Below the pieces are notes generated by a model. That model saw only the letters and a list, made by a program, of their open reading frames with translations, did not search any database and was not told the DNA's origin. A stretch of 64,000 nt of DNA, taken from NCBI RefSeq assembly GCF_000001735.4, contig NC_003075.7, positions 5,891,001 to 5,955,000 on the forward strand, given 5' to 3'. Below are positions 9,690 to 22,039 of this stretch, one piece after another. Made by a program: the position numbers and the translations under genes. Origin of the DNA: Arabidopsis thaliana. Its lineage: Eukaryota > Streptophyta > Magnoliopsida > Brassicales > Brassicaceae. Positions within the stretch are counted from its first letter, which is position 1. Each line of letters opens with the position of its first letter.

Positions 9690-11383
9690 TTCTTCTTCCC
9701 TTTCAACAACTAACGGCTCTGCAAAAGGGAACATATATAGTGATATATAACTGATCTGTCGCAAGAACATGATGACCATTTCTTCCTAGTGAGTATTTTG
9801 AGTGAGGGGGGAGTTTTTAGCCTTGCTCTTATGATTTAGGGATTTTCTTATTCATGACAATATTGGACCCCTAGGTAGTACTAATAACAAGAGAGGGTTT
9901 TTGTTTTCAAATGTTGGTTTACTGGTTAGGCTTTTATTCTCCACCATGGTATGGTTCCTATAAAGCTACATAAGAATTCATTTTGAAGTTTGTTTGGTGT
10001 GTGACCGAAGAACCAAAAAAAAAAAAACAGTTGCTCATTCTTTGTCTACTTATCTCACTATTCGGCAATGCATATACGTCCTAATCTTTGTTTTGCTTAT
10101 CTTAGTTATTCTATCTCTCTCCCTTACCTAAAAAGCTGGCTTCAAAGGACTTGACGGATCGTTTATAAAACAGACTAGTCATAAACATAGATTTATATTC
10201 GAGATGGCTTCAAATACGAATCTTAAACTGTTTATAGTATATATAGTATCTAATAGCTGCGGGTGTTGTGAAAGGGAACTTAGTGTTGACCATGGTCATG
10301 GAGTTTAACCAAGAAGTTTGTTGAACCAAGGATTCACACAATAGATTTGTTTAGAGAGGGAAAACAAATCTAGTAATTTCTCTTCATTAGGTATTCTATC
10401 CAAGACTCGATTACAAGAGGGGTTCTAATCTCTTATGAAATACATTAGGGTTTTGCTCAAGAACAGAAAAAGAATTAAAGTTTTAAAAAGGTATAGCTGC
10501 ATCCATGATGGATTGCCTACGTACCCTGTGAAGGGATCAAGCCATTCGTAGTTCTCAATAGGTATAAAGTTCTATGTTTCTTGTGAATATCCCAAGATCT
10601 CCCCCTTTTTGTGAAGTCCCTAAGGCACTTTATATAGGATCCTTAAACCGCCTCCCTAGCGATATTCTTCGGAAGATTCTTATTTATCCTTAGGTCGGTT
10701 CTAGAGGATAATCGTCCTAAGGATATTCTCCTTATTCTTCGGAGGTTTTGGGGAGATTTCCTGATTTCGACATTATCTTCAAAGATTCTCCTTTATCATT
10801 TCTGAAAGTCCCATAAAAGATCCCATTTTACCGGAAATGATCCTTGGAGAATGAATGGTTTTTACAAGTCTTTGCCTCGCGTGTTCTTCACGGCTCGGTG
10901 GTCGTTTGAGAGGTGGCTTCGGGGCAAACGGTATGTACCGGCTCGGGGCGCGCTTGATGACTGTCCATTAAGCTCAGTTGGCTGTCTCCCGAGCCGATAT
11001 AGATGTGTCCCGCAGCGTTCTCACGATTGGCTCGGGCTGTGTTCATATGATTAACACCCGAGCCATTTTACAAACTCTCTTCGGGACGGTCGATCGAATA
11101 AGGTCCCGAGGTGCTTTGTTCTAGGCTAGGGGCCAATCATATGTTTAACCATGAGGTGATTGTTATTCTTAGACTGTTTGGCTCGGTCTTGCTTGTGGGG
11201 GAATCCGACCCCAACGAAGTTGTACCTTGACGGAAGAGAGCACGAATGGGATCGGTGCGGGTGTCTGGAAAGTGCCTGAAGAAGGTTCATGTGATGATCA
11301 AACTCTGGAATGCTACTGGGAGTACTGACTGTACCAAAACCTCCTCCAACAGTGCCACAGGGAACAAGCAAGCCCCATATCAA
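9594..11383 (+). repeat. Donor copy of the segment inserted at 623-2414
   Basis: This copy keeps its natural context: it starts inside the last GID8-like exon and ends within the PDF1 relic, which continues another 110 bp. The two copies agree at about 99.5 percent by eye. The solo LTR end is CAACG here but CAACA in the 2.2-kb copy, so this base changed here after the copying event. Confidence 0.9.
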
Positions 11384-11500
11384 TGTGTGATGAAGTTGAA
11401 GGAGCAGGGTCGTAAGGTGGACTTCCACAGTTAGAAGGAGGCTTGTGTGATGGAGGAGCTCCATATCCTTCGTCATAGTACTGATTTCCGGATCTGAATA
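10252..11500 (-). pseudogene. PDF1-like (protodermal factor) pseudogene split by a solo LTR
   Basis: Minus-strand pieces in order: a proline-rich part near 11480-11385 (YDEGYGAPPSHKPPSNCG and GSPPYDPAPSTSSH), then TLIWGLLVPCGTVGGGFGTV and IPEFDHHMNLLQALS, a +1 shift to TRTDPIRALFRQGTT, the solo LTR, and finally SWLNSMTMVNTKFPFTTP at 10318-10265. This reproduces the layout I remember for PROTODERMAL FACTOR 1, an epidermis-specific extracellular proline-rich protein. Most of the proline-rich middle is deleted, two frameshifts are present and no start or signal peptide is clear. Identification is from memory; the family call is fairly secure because pieces on both sides of the LTR join. Confidence 0.8.
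10319..11216 (-). mobile_element. Solo LTR in the PDF1-like pseudogene
   Basis: 898 bp, TGTTG...CAACG, flanked by AAGTT at 10314-10318 and 11217-11221. It interrupts PDF1-like codons between RQGTT and WLNSM, and removing one AAGTT restores the phase. Same LTR as at 1350-2247, which is a passenger copy rather than an independent insertion because its flanks are copied too. Confidence 0.9.
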
Positions 11501-11948
11501 AAGAAGCATGGCATCATTTGGAAGTAAGAGATCACATGAGAATACCATCCCTAGAACCGAGAGAGAAAAGTTTATGTTAATAAATTTTTATTGTATAATT
11601 GATATTGAAAAACATTAATAAACAGTGTTCACATAAGGTGTAAATTCACCCCAAAAGCACTCTAAAAAGTAAAAACCAAAAGAGAAAAAAACATAGAAAT
11701 GGTTACTTAATAATATACCGAGTTTCATCTATTTACTTAATAATATACGGTTATTTGATTTACCGGTTAACTAAAAAATATCTGGTTTAATCGTATTTAT
11801 TGTTGGCAAACACAACATTGGGCGCGAAGTGGTTTTTGATGCCCTTCAACAACATTTGGGGGTTTCATTTCAATCGCATTTCTAGGGTTTCTTTCTCTAC
11901 GATTCAATAGATTCGGACGAATTGGGGGATTCTGACCAGAGAGAAGCT

Positions 11949-14240
11949 ATGGAGGAAAACGAAGAGGAAGAAGAATTGCGGCCAACGGCGCTATACACGG
12001 TCGGTGGTTCAGACGAATTTACCTTTGTTTCTCCCGATGGGCTCTCCGGTCAATACACGGGCCCTGATCACGACGGCGTAGTTCTTCAGACTGAAAATCC
12101 GGCGCCGACTAACTGTCTTGCTTACTACTTCGAGGTTCATATCATGAATGCTGGTGAAAAAGGAGAGATCGCGATTGGTTTCTCCAAGGAACACATCTAT
12201 AGCGAAGGGTATCGTTTTCTTTCCCTTTCAATTCGCATTTACCACTTATTGCGTGATTTGATACTCAATACAATCATTGATTCTGTTTGATTTGGTACCT
12301 GAGACTGAGAGAACAAATTGGGAAATAGGTTTAGATACAATGGTAGATCAGTAGTTCAAATCACTGTTTCAATGGTTTGGATTCGTTACTTGGAAATAGG
12401 TTATGTGATTTGCTGCTCAATTTGATTGTGTTGGCTGTTAGATCTGGTATCTTACAAGTTAATGGGAGATTTGCTTTGTTAGATGTTTTCACCTTTCAGT
12501 AATTAAGCATTCCAATTCACTGTTTCATGTTTCTCTGTAATGTTAGATATACTGTCAGAAGCTGTGCCTACATTGGTAACAGTGGACTCATATGCTCTCA
12601 AAATGGAGATGGTGATCGAACTGTTGCTAAAGCCAGTGACACCTATACAACAGGTGATTTAGTTGGTTGCGGTATAGACTCGGTTTCACAAGAATTCTTT
12701 TTCACGTAAGTAATAACTGTTTCCCTATCTGAACATGTTTCATTACAATTGGAAAAGTAGATATCAAGATACACAATTCATTTCTTCATGTCACAATGTT
12801 TTTGACATGTCCCTGCGTATGTTTTACTTGCTGACATCTATGACTACTTCTTTGATTATAGGAAAAATGGAACTATCGTAGGGACAATCCCCAGGCAATT
12901 TAGGCGTCCTGTATACCCGACAATTGTTTTGCATAGCCAAAACGAAGCTGTCACTGTCAATTTCGGCGGACAGATTGCGTTTTCTTTTGACTTTGAGGTA
13001 AGGTCGTACTTTTCTTTTCTTGCATAGTCGGAGAATAACTATTGAGTAAGCAGAATAATATGCATCTCTCACATATGTCCATATTTGCATGTATGTGGCA
13101 TATTTTTCTGATACAATATTCTATTATCTGATCCACCTTTATTTCAGCATTTTGAAGAATCATTGAGGGTTAAAAAAGAAAGGGAAATTGAAAAGATTTC
13201 CATGTCTCGCAGCATTAGTCATGGGTAAAGTGTCTTTTCCTGCCTGTTCTTAATTGTAATTCTTGTTTCTGTTTGTGCTAAAGCTTCCTTTTTCCAGGCT
13301 TGTAAAAACCTACCTTCTTCGTTATGGATATGAAGATAGCTTTAGAGCTTTTAACCTGGCTGCAAGTCGTCATACTGTTATTGCACAAGAAAATAGTTTT
13401 GATGAGTATGAATTGCATCAAAGGAAAAAGCTCAGAGAGGTACTTTTCACTGCTATGGTTATCTTGCTGTAATTTTTTTTTTATTTTTTTTCTGTGAGGT
13501 ACAAAATCAACCAAAAGCAAGCTACATTGCTACATCTTTTCTGTTTCATATCGAACTGATCCATGCATTCTGTTTGTTAAAGCTTATAATGACTGCTGAG
13601 ATTGATGATGCTATTGCTGCACTCAAGGATAGATATCCCCAACTTATTGAGGTGGGCTGAGTAACTAGTTAATATATCGAGTGATTCACATTGTTAACAT
13701 TCCTTGAACTATTTTAACAAGCTGCTTGTATCATATGCAGGGTGGATCAGAAGCTTATTTTCTTCTTATCTGTCAAAAGATTGTCGAATTAGTACGGGTA
13801 TGTTCTTTATTCCTTGTATATTTGTTACACATATCCATGGTGTGTTTCTCTAACTAACTACAATGCAGAAAGGAGCAATAGCAGAGGCTAAGTCATTTGG
13901 AAATCAAGATTTTAAAGACTTTAGGGATTCAAGCCTACTAAAAAACCTTTTCGATGTATGTAGTGATTCTCTAACTGTTAGATTAGGTTTCTCATATTTG
14001 AGTCACTAATAGTTTTGTTTTTCTCTATTTCAGGATTGCTCTGCTTTGTTCGAGTGTGAAACTATAGAAGAATCAGGTGCTGCATATCTTCTAGGAGAAA
14101 CACAGAAGAACATAGTAGCAGCTGCAGTCAGTGAAGCGATTCTATCTACAAATCCGGCCACCAGAGACCAGCAATCTGCTTCACTTGAGCGAGTGCTTAG
14201 ACAGTTTGAAGCCACCTGCTCACTCTATGCTCGTGAATAA
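11949..14240 (+). CDS. RanBPM-like SPRY/LisH/CTLH/CRA protein (SPRY-1)
   Basis: Nine exons: 11949-12208, 12547-12705, 12862-12997, 13148-13224, 13298-13439, 13583-13651, 13741-13797, 13869-13955 and 14034-14240. They join to 397 residues without a stop. The start MEENEEEEELRPT was chosen because the 36-kb paralogue starts MEDNEEEEE. A SPRY domain spans about residues 30-185 (YYFEVHIMNAGEKG, GDLVGCGID, EFFFTKNGTIVG). LisH follows near 211-245 (LVKTYLLRYGYEDSFRAF), then CTLH, and CRA ending LERVLRQFEATCSLYARE. RanBPM/GID1-type proteins are substrate-side scaffolds of CTLH/GID E3 ligases and bind GID8-type partners. Likely At4g09310. Its last 17 codons and 3' flank are duplicated at 17219-17514. 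A Copia LTR sits 240 bp downstream. Confidence 0.88.
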
Positions 14241-14481
14241 AATCTTGACTTTTTCTGTTTTTCTTTTTATCTTTTCTCTTGATAGAGTCATTGTGTAAGC
14301 TCAAATGTTCTAAAACTAGCGATCATACTTTAACTTGATTCACAACTATATACGAGATTATATTGGAGCTTGAAAATTTTTATTTACAAGTATTTATCTA
14401 CAAATCGGCAAATATTGAGCTGCTCATACTAATTTTGATAATTTAATCGGCTACAAATTTTAATGACATGTTGTTGTTAGC

Positions 14482-14862
14482 TGTAAGTTAAAATATGAAA
14501 TCGAAAGTCTTTTGTTTATTGCTTTCAACTTAAGCCTTTGTGATTACAAGCTATGTCTATTTATACATCTAGATTGATTTAACCTAGTGTCTTCTTGATT
14601 TGCATAGCTGTCACTTGGCTGTTATGTGGCGTCGTTGTCTTCACATGATTCAAGAGCCTCATAGCGATTCCTCGTCGTTACTTCCGTACTGCGTGGAGAT
14701 AAGGACCGCTCTGCAACTTTTCTGCTTTTGTCCTTTGTTGTTGCAGGTTGTCGTTGCACTATGTTGGGCTTGGCTCTTGGATTGGGCACTTGTTTCGGAT
14801 TGGGCTTTAATGGTTTTGAGCCCAATTCCAAAACTGTGTCGTTTGGAGCTGTTCTGTTGATA
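14482..14862 (-). repeat. Copia 3' LTR (element A)
   Basis: 381 bp, on the element strand starting TATCAACAGAACAGC and ending AACTTACA, so its ends are TA..CA rather than TG..CA. About four differences separate it from the 5' LTR at 25607-25987, which points to a young insertion. Confidence 0.88.
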
Positions 14863-17217
14863 CTCCCCCTCAAACTTGGAGGAGGTGGGAAATCGACACC
14901 AAGTTTGAATCGGAGAGATTCGAAAGGAGCCTTGGCGAGAGACTTTGTAAATATGTCAGCGAGCTGTAGATAACCCGGGATATGATGGACGATGAGCTCA
15001 CCAAAAGCTACCTGCTCTCGGACATAATGATAGTGAGTTGCAAAATGCTTTGTCCGAGCATGAAACGATGGATTCGCTGTAAGGTAAACGGCAGAGAGGT
15101 TGTCGCAGAAGAGTTCGGGGAGCTATAACTGCGGAACACCCAAATCACGAAGTAAATTGACTAGCCATGTGATTTTCGAGGCTGTATCGGACATAGAGCG
15201 ATATTCAGCTTCGGTTGAGCTTTTGGCGACTGAGACTTGCTTTCGAGAAGACCAGGAGATTAAATTGTTGGCAAGAAATGTACAGAAGCCACCGGTGGAG
15301 CGACGTGTACCATGACAACCGGCGTGATCACTGACACTGTAAGCTCGGAGTTGACAATCTGTGTCCTTGTTGAATGAAATTCCCATGGTTGTTGTTCCTC
15401 TGATGTATAGGAGAATCCTTTTGAGGAGAAGAAAATCCGACATTGTAGGGGCGTGCATCTTTTGGCACACGTAATTAACAGAGAATTGGAGGTCCGGTCT
15501 AGTAAGTGTGAGGTAGTGCAGCTTACCAGCCAAACTTCTTAAATATGATGGATTGTCGAAGAGCTCGGTTTGATTAGGTGCTCTCTCAGGTTGAAGTGGC
15601 AATGGTGTTGCAACAGGAGAACAGTTGGACATTGCAGTTGTAGCTAGAAGATCTTCTACATAATTCTACTGAGAGAGAAAAAGACCTTTTGGATGAAATT
15701 GCGCCTGAATACCAAGAAAATAACTAAGTCTGCCCAAATCTTTCATCTTGAACTGCTTATTGAGCTCATTAAGAAGACTGGAGATAAGTTTTGAGCTATT
15801 TCCTGTGATGACAATATCATCAACGTATAGAAGAAGCATGATCACATCCTTGTTCTTTACGTAGACAAAGAGAGAAGGGTCAGACATACTGTAGGTAAAA
15901 CCAAAATTGAGTAGGAATTTGCTGGATATGTCAAACCAAGCCCTTGGAGCTTGTTTAAGCCATAGAGAGCTTTATGTAATAAGCAAACATGATCAGGATG
16001 AGCATTGTCAATGAATCCTGCTGGTTTTCTCATGTAGACCGTTTCAGTGAGATCTCCATGAAGAAAGACGTTTTTGACATCCATTTGTTTGAGTTCCCAT
16101 TGCATGATAGTAGCTAGATGAAGCACAACTCGGACGGTTGCAGATCGAACTACCGGACTATATGTCTCGAGGTAGTCTATTCCTTCTTCTTGTTTGAAGC
16201 CTTGAGCAACTAGTCGAGCTTTGTACTTATCTAATGAGCCATCTGCATTGAGTTTGATCCTGAAAACCCATTTGGAGCCTAGCACATGCATCTTTGGTGT
16301 AAGAGGAACAAGTGACCAAGTGTGTGTTTCAGAGCAATTTCCCATTTCCTCTACCATAGCAGCAGTCCATTTTGGATCTTTTAATGCTGCAGTTACTGTT
16401 TTAGGCATAGGATATGAAACTTTGTGTGTGAGAAGAGCATACCGTTGATTTGGTTTGATAATTCCTTTCTTTAATCTCGTGGTCATAGGATGAGTGGATT
16501 CTGTAGCTGAATGAAGAATGTTGGAGGTTGGTTGTTCATGCCTAGAGGATGATGAGAGAGCGTTGTTGCCAATAGGATCAAGATCGGAGCTTGCCGTACA
16601 CTCAGAACACTCCTCATTTCCCGTAGACAGAGTTTCAATTTCTTCAGCATTATCTTGAGAAGGAATGATTCACAATGGTGTAACACAGACCGGTTCACTT
16701 GGTATGTCTTGATTGTTGTTATGAGGTGTTGTCTCCCCCTCTGTAATTATAATAGCAGGACTGCACTCTAATGAAAGGTTATGTTGTTGATTTTTTGTGA
16801 TGACAGGGACATTTGTACCAATATTAGAGCCATCGGTTTCTTCCTTTTCCAATGGAACTGAAGAGCTTGAGAAGCCTTTTAACCAAGCGTCAAACATCTG
16901 AGTTGGGGAAGAATGCTGCAGGCCAGTGTAAGTATCAATGAAAGGAAAAGAGCCTTCATCAAACACGACATGGCGACTTAGATACACTCGTCTAGTTGGA
17001 GGATAGAAGCAGCGGTAACCCTTATACTTATCCGTGTAACCGAGAAAGATACACTTGAGAGACCTCAGATCAAATTTATTGCGAGCATAAGCACGAAGTC
17101 TAGGGAAGCAGGCACATCCAAACGTTCTCAAAGCTGAATAATCTGGTGCTTTGCCAAACATAACTTGATAAGGTGTGGTAGAGCTGTCAAGAGCTGTTGT
17201 GGGAAGGAGATTACTCA
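14482..17217 (-). mobile_element. Copia element A: 3' LTR plus reverse transcriptase/RNase H half
   Basis: Minus-strand Ty1/Copia remnant. The 3' LTR is 14482-14862 (381 bp), preceded on the element strand by a purine tract GAGGGGGAG, and TTAGC lies just outside at 14477-14481. Upstream come the RNase H region (SKSSTEAEYRSMSDTASKI), the catalytic YVDD of reverse transcriptase near 15810 (LLLYVDDIVITGN), RT N-terminal motifs (SKWVFRIKLNADGSLDKYKA) and an integrase tail. Frameshifts near 15950 and an in-frame stop after GLFLSQ near 15666 disable it. It stops abruptly at 17217 inside the integrase region, where SPRY-1 3' sequence begins. Element B at 23033-25987 supplies the missing 5' half and overlaps it by about 870 bp. 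Confidence 0.9.
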
Positions 17218-17218
17218 A

Positions 17219-17271
17219 GAGTGCTTAGACAGTTTGGAGCCACCTGCTCACTCTATGCTCGTGAATGAAAT
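17219..17271 (+). pseudogene. 3'-terminal fragment of a SPRY/CTLH gene
   Basis: Encodes RVLRQFGATCSLYARE and a stop, the last codons of the SPRY-1 protein with one substitution. Everything upstream is replaced by Copia sequence at a junction where the two share little beyond a few bases. It marks a lost second SPRY gene or a copied 3' end. Confidence 0.8.
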
Positions 17272-18610
17272 CTTGACTTTTTTTTCTTTTTTTTTCTTTT
17301 TCTCTTTTCTCTTGATAGAGCCTTTGTGTAAGCTCCAACGTTCTAAAACTAGCGATCGTACTTTAACTTGATTCACAACTATATACGAGACTTTATTGGA
17401 GCTTGAGAATTTTTATTTACAAGTATTTATCTAGAAATCGGCAAATATTGAGCTGTTCATACTAACTTTTATAATTTAATTGGCTACAAATTTTAATGAC
17501 ATGTTGTTGTTAGCTTCTCGCTAAACAAAATTGTTGACGTGGTAAGTTGGATGGACAGAATTTTATTTTAGACCAGGGATTAGTCCGAGCGTATATATTG
17601 ACGATTGATATATATAAATTACTTCACTCAATTTAAAATTCAGTTTAAGCTTGTTGAGTATATATATAGAGATATTAATTTATTTAATAATTAAAATTTT
17701 CTAATATTTTCCTTTTTGAATTATTATTTTTGTTAATTTCGGTTAAATTTGGTTAATTTTAGTTATTTTGAAAGAAAAAAAAAAACACAACGAATATGAT
17801 AATATTTTGGTTAGTTACGGTTTTCATTTATTTAAGTTTTAATCTTTACCCATTGCACATTGCACCTTAAATAAATAAAATCCCTACCCATTGAACATGC
17901 TCTAAAATGAGTTATCGACCGTCATGTTATCGATACACAGAAGGGTTATGTTGTAGGAGATTTTTCAGATTGTGGTTTGACCTGTATGTATTTGACATGA
18001 ACGTTTGTCTTGCAAAAAAAAAAAATTAAATTGAGTTTTTTTTTGCACAAAAGCCTTATATTTTAAAAGAGAGTTATCGAGTGCCATGTCATCGCTACAT
18101 GGGAGGACTGTATTGCGGGTGACTTTTGAGATTGTGAGATTGACTTGCATAATTCGGACTTGGATGAAAACTTGCAAACGGAATTGACTTGAAGGGTTGT
18201 TTTGCAGAAAACCCTGATACCCTAATGTTAACTAAGATATAGATCTGTTATCGTATGAGAAATGCTTTTACCATTTATTTATTAAGATTAGGTATGTAGA
18301 ATCAAAATCAAGTTTATCATGATTAAACAAAGAGTTAAATTGTATTTGCTAATGGAATGTTTAAGATTTGAATTCTGTTTTAAATAAAAGTACTAAAATA
18401 AATATATAAAAGTGAGCAAAATACTATTTATAATTCAAAATTTATCGATAAGATATAGTGTGTAGAATTAAAATGCAGTTTATTGTTATGAAATAAATAG
18501 TTAAATTGTATAGAAAAATTGAATGTGTAAGATTAAAATTTGGTTTGAAAAAAGTACTAAATTAAATGTTAACAAAAACATATATTACTATTTAGAATTC
18601 AAATTTAATC

Positions 18611-19682
18611 GGGAGATTTGCAAAACTACCTTTTTTTTACTACCCTCTTGCAACAATACCCTTTTGTGTTGTCCATTTTTAAAAATAGCCTTTTCGTTGA
18701 ACAGAATGACAACAGAAATTTTTCTGTCAAATTTTTGGCGCCAAAAAAAAAATTTCCACAAAACTTTTCTCCCACCAAAAAAAAAAAAAATCCCGCCAAA
18801 ACTTTTTTTCGTAACAAATTTTTTCTCAGCAATAAAAAATGCTTTTAAAAATCCTTGTAAATTTTTTTTCGTGGGAAATAGATTTACAAAGGATTTTAAT
18901 AGAGTTTTAAGATATTTACAATGGATTTTAAAAGGGTTTTGAAAGATTTACAAAGGTTTTTTAAAGATTTTTAAAGGGTTTAAAATTGTTTTAAAATATT
19001 TACAAGGGATTTTAAAGGGCTTTAAAAGATTTACAAATATTTTTAAAGGGTTTAAAGTATTTTAAAAGATTTACAAAAGATTTTACAAGATTTAAAAGAG
19101 ATTTTTAAAGGGTTTAAAAGGGTTTTAAAAGATGTACAAGGGTTTTTAAAAGATTTTTAAAGAATTTACAAGAAGACCTTATAAAAACTCTTGTAAATGT
19201 TTTTAACACCTTTTAAAATCACTTGTAAATGTTTTAAAACCTTTTTAAAACAATTTTAAACCCTTGTAAAAATCTATAAAAAGACTTTGTAAATCTTTTA
19301 AAGCCCTTTAAAATCCCTTGTAAATCTTTTAAAACCCTTGTGAATCTTTTCAAACCCTTTTAAAATCCCTTGTAAATCTCTTAAAACCTTTTTAAAATCC
19401 CTTGTAAATCTATTTCCCGCAAAAAAAAAATTTCTTGCGGGAAATATATTTTTGAAAAAAAAACTTGGCGAGAAATTCTTTTTTCGAAATTTTTTGGCAG
19501 GAATTTTTTTTTAGAATATTTTGGGCAAAAAATAGTAATATTTCATTTTGTTAACCTAAAACAATATCTAAATAAGGGTAAAATGGTCATTAAAATTTAA
19601 AGAGGGTAGAAATGAAAATGGCTAAAGAAAAAGGGTAGAGTTGAAAATGGGTATCATGAAAAGGGCATTAAAAAAAAAAATC
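18611..19682 (+). mobile_element. Fold-back element with TTTACAAGGGATTTTAAA repeats
   Basis: The element is absent from the parallel block at 28910, so it is an insertion. Flanks AATTTAATC (18602-18610) and TATATAATC (19683-19691) agree at 7 of 9 bases, like a decayed 9-bp Mutator target duplication. It starts GGGAGATTTGCAAAACTACC. The left half repeats GATTTACAAGGGATTTTAAA and the right half (from about 19170) repeats its reverse complement, giving arms of 250-300 bp around a short centre. The ends also carry GGCG/CGCC-framed homopolymers. No gene is present. A relative lies at 43888-45349 and an end fragment at 39951-40005. Confidence 0.75.
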
Positions 19683-21129
19683 TATATAATCGATATAATA
19701 TTATATTTATTTCTTATACCCGTTTTTAGGCGGACATTATCTAGTGTATTATAAAATATAAATCATTTACCATTACTAACAATTAATATTTATATCGACA
19801 ATACAATTTTCCAAATTATGTATTAATAATAATTTGTTCCATTGATGGGGTGGCTTTCTTACTAATGTTTGGTTGAAAGAGAAAAACAAGCAGTAATTAA
19901 AATATATAGAAATTAATATTGCTGTAAATTTGTTGATTTACTGGATGTATGTTATTCCAAACACTAATTTTTGAAAGATAATATTTTAATAATTGTTATT
20001 AGTCATATTGAATGTTTACAAAAGATGTAGAAGAAACCAACGTGTAGCTTGGGTTCAAAACCTAGTTCTATTAATACTAAAGTTTGCTAATCATGTTTAA
20101 AGTAAAAATAGATGAATTTTATTAATCCAATCTCTATGAATTTAATATCTTTTTATATAATTTCGTATGTTCCATTGTTTATTATGTCATATTATCATTC
20201 TTCTAATTGAAATATGTTATTCTTATCATCATTTGAAAATTGTTTTTATTCTCTGGACTTTCCCATATATAACCGCTCCATTGTTTTACCTTTTAAGAAC
20301 CCTAGTTTGTTCTTTCCAAGTCATTTACTATGTGGTTTTTAGATGTGGACAATAATATATAAGTTATGAAATTATCTGAATCCAATATTTTTTGAATATG
20401 TGAAACTCGGATAAACATCAAAATATCCGTATCAGAATCCGTAAAATGTTAGTAGAAAATATTTGAAGGTATAAAGAGTTGGGCAAGATGTGTTAGCGGC
20501 AATGATTTTGAATGTGATGAGAAGTAATATCTAAGAACAAGTGGTTAGATACACAATTATGTGAATAGATGATATAATATATACAACAAAAATGATTGAT
20601 GAGAAGGAGATAAAAAAAGGGAACTTAGTTCCATTGACCAAATGTGTTTGCGATCACTTTTTCAAATTTTGAAGTAATTGACTACATTGTACAATTTATG
20701 TGTAATCATTCCTATAGTTTCTACATCGATTCATCATACAATCATGAGTTTTCATATATCTAGATCCTAATTACAATCAAATATATGTTTGTGAGAGGTT
20801 GTATGTGACTTTGAATAAAACACAACATCCTCCATCATATCTCTTTTGAGGATTTAAGATAATTTTGAAGATTTCTTTAGTTGAAAACACATAAATCTAA
20901 ATAACATGATTTAAGTGGAATTTGGGAAGATTTTCAAACAAATCATAATAACTACTCTAAATTCACTTAAGATCATACTTGATACATATATTAATTAAAA
21001 AAAAAACTATAGACTAACTTTTTTGTTGTGAAAGTGTGTTATTTATATCTTTAACATAAGAGAATGCATCATTGGTGGTGTGAGATAAAACCATTGTGTC
21101 TTTCTAACCCACATCTAACAAATATTTTA

Positions 21130-21385
21130 TCTAATTGGGATAATAAAAAGTGAAGGCTTAATAACACCTAAAAATGCAGCGAATATTCTAGCTTCCATGC
21201 GTCATAAGCAAGCCAAAAAATTGGAGACTATATATAAGTTCTTCTGTATAATTAGAGTTACAAATTTGTGGAGACTATATATAACTTCTTTTGCCTCCCA
21301 TGCGTCATAAGCAAGCAGAAAAAAAATGGAGCAAACTTTCATAACGTGGAAAACTTGTCTTTCTTTTTTTAATACATATTTAAAG
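21130..21385 (+). pseudogene. NDPK1 5' relic 1 (promoter, leader and first codons)
   Basis: The order TATATAA, TTTTGCCTCCCATGCG, CATAAGCAAGC, then ATGGAGCAAACTTTCATAA parallels the NDPK1 promoter and start at 32436-32500. It encodes MEQTFI before drifting away, and the later intron phrase TTAATACATA is recognisable. Exons 2-3 are missing. A local duplication repeats CCATGCGTCATAAGCAAGC and GGAGACTATATATAA within 110 bp. Confidence 0.75.
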
Positions 21386-22039
21386 GTTTAAAAGAGTTAG
21401 GCAAGATGTGTTAGCGACAATGTTTTCGAATGTAATGAGAAATAATCTTTAAGAACAAGTGGTTATGTACAAATTTATGTGAATAGATGATAAAGTAGAT
21501 ACAACAAAAATGATTGAGTAGCAAGAGATGGAGAAAGAGAACTTTGCTCTATTAAAAAATGTGTTTGAGATCATTTTATCAATTTTTGAAGTAATTGGCT
21601 ACATCGAATAATTTATGTACTTATATATAGTTTCTATATCAATTCATATACTTGATACATATATTATAAAAACTAAAATCCTTAAAACTACAATTTTTGT
21701 TTAGAAAATGTGTTGTGTATATCTTCAACATGAGAGAATGCATCAGAGTGGTGTGATCAAACTCTTCTAACCCAAATCTAACAAATATTTTAGGGTTTTG
21801 TGCCAACAACCCTCAAAAAATTTTTTTTTGCAACATAACCTTTCATATTAAATACATGTAGGTCAATACTCTGATATCAAAAGTCACCCGCAATATAACC
21901 ACGTGCATAGATTTTATATAATCCTTGGGCGTGTATAGATTTTGCAAACAGTATAAGTATGTATATAAGTGATTAAACTACGTCGTTTGAGCATTTTTCG
22001 GAAAATAATATATTACTAAAGTGGATTGGAACCAATAAG

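Larger units (their letters stand above)
17218..22039. repeat. 4.8-kb duplicated SPRY downstream flank, empty of Copia
   Basis: Begins with a copy of the last codons of SPRY-1 (GTGCTTAGACAGTTTG to CGTGAATGA), then the SPRY 3' flank. It passes through an unoccupied TTAGC at 17510-17514, exactly where Copia sits in the other copies, and runs on parallel to 25993-31370. It differs from that block by carrying the fold-back element at 18611-19682 and by lacking the 1.8-kb solo LTR. It contains no intact gene. An internal tandem repeat (about 20460-21120 versus 21385-21800) and an NDPK1 5' relic lie inside. Homology to the second copy ends at GATTGGAACCAATAA. Confidence 0.88.

Noticed and set aside
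14600..14973. Cys/Trp/Leu-rich frames, also at 25725-25985
   Set aside because: Inside the Copia LTRs; conserved only because the LTRs are nearly identical.
18523..18942. Lys/Phe-rich frame of 139 codons
   Set aside because: Crosses the left end of the fold-back element and consists of A/T homopolymer runs.
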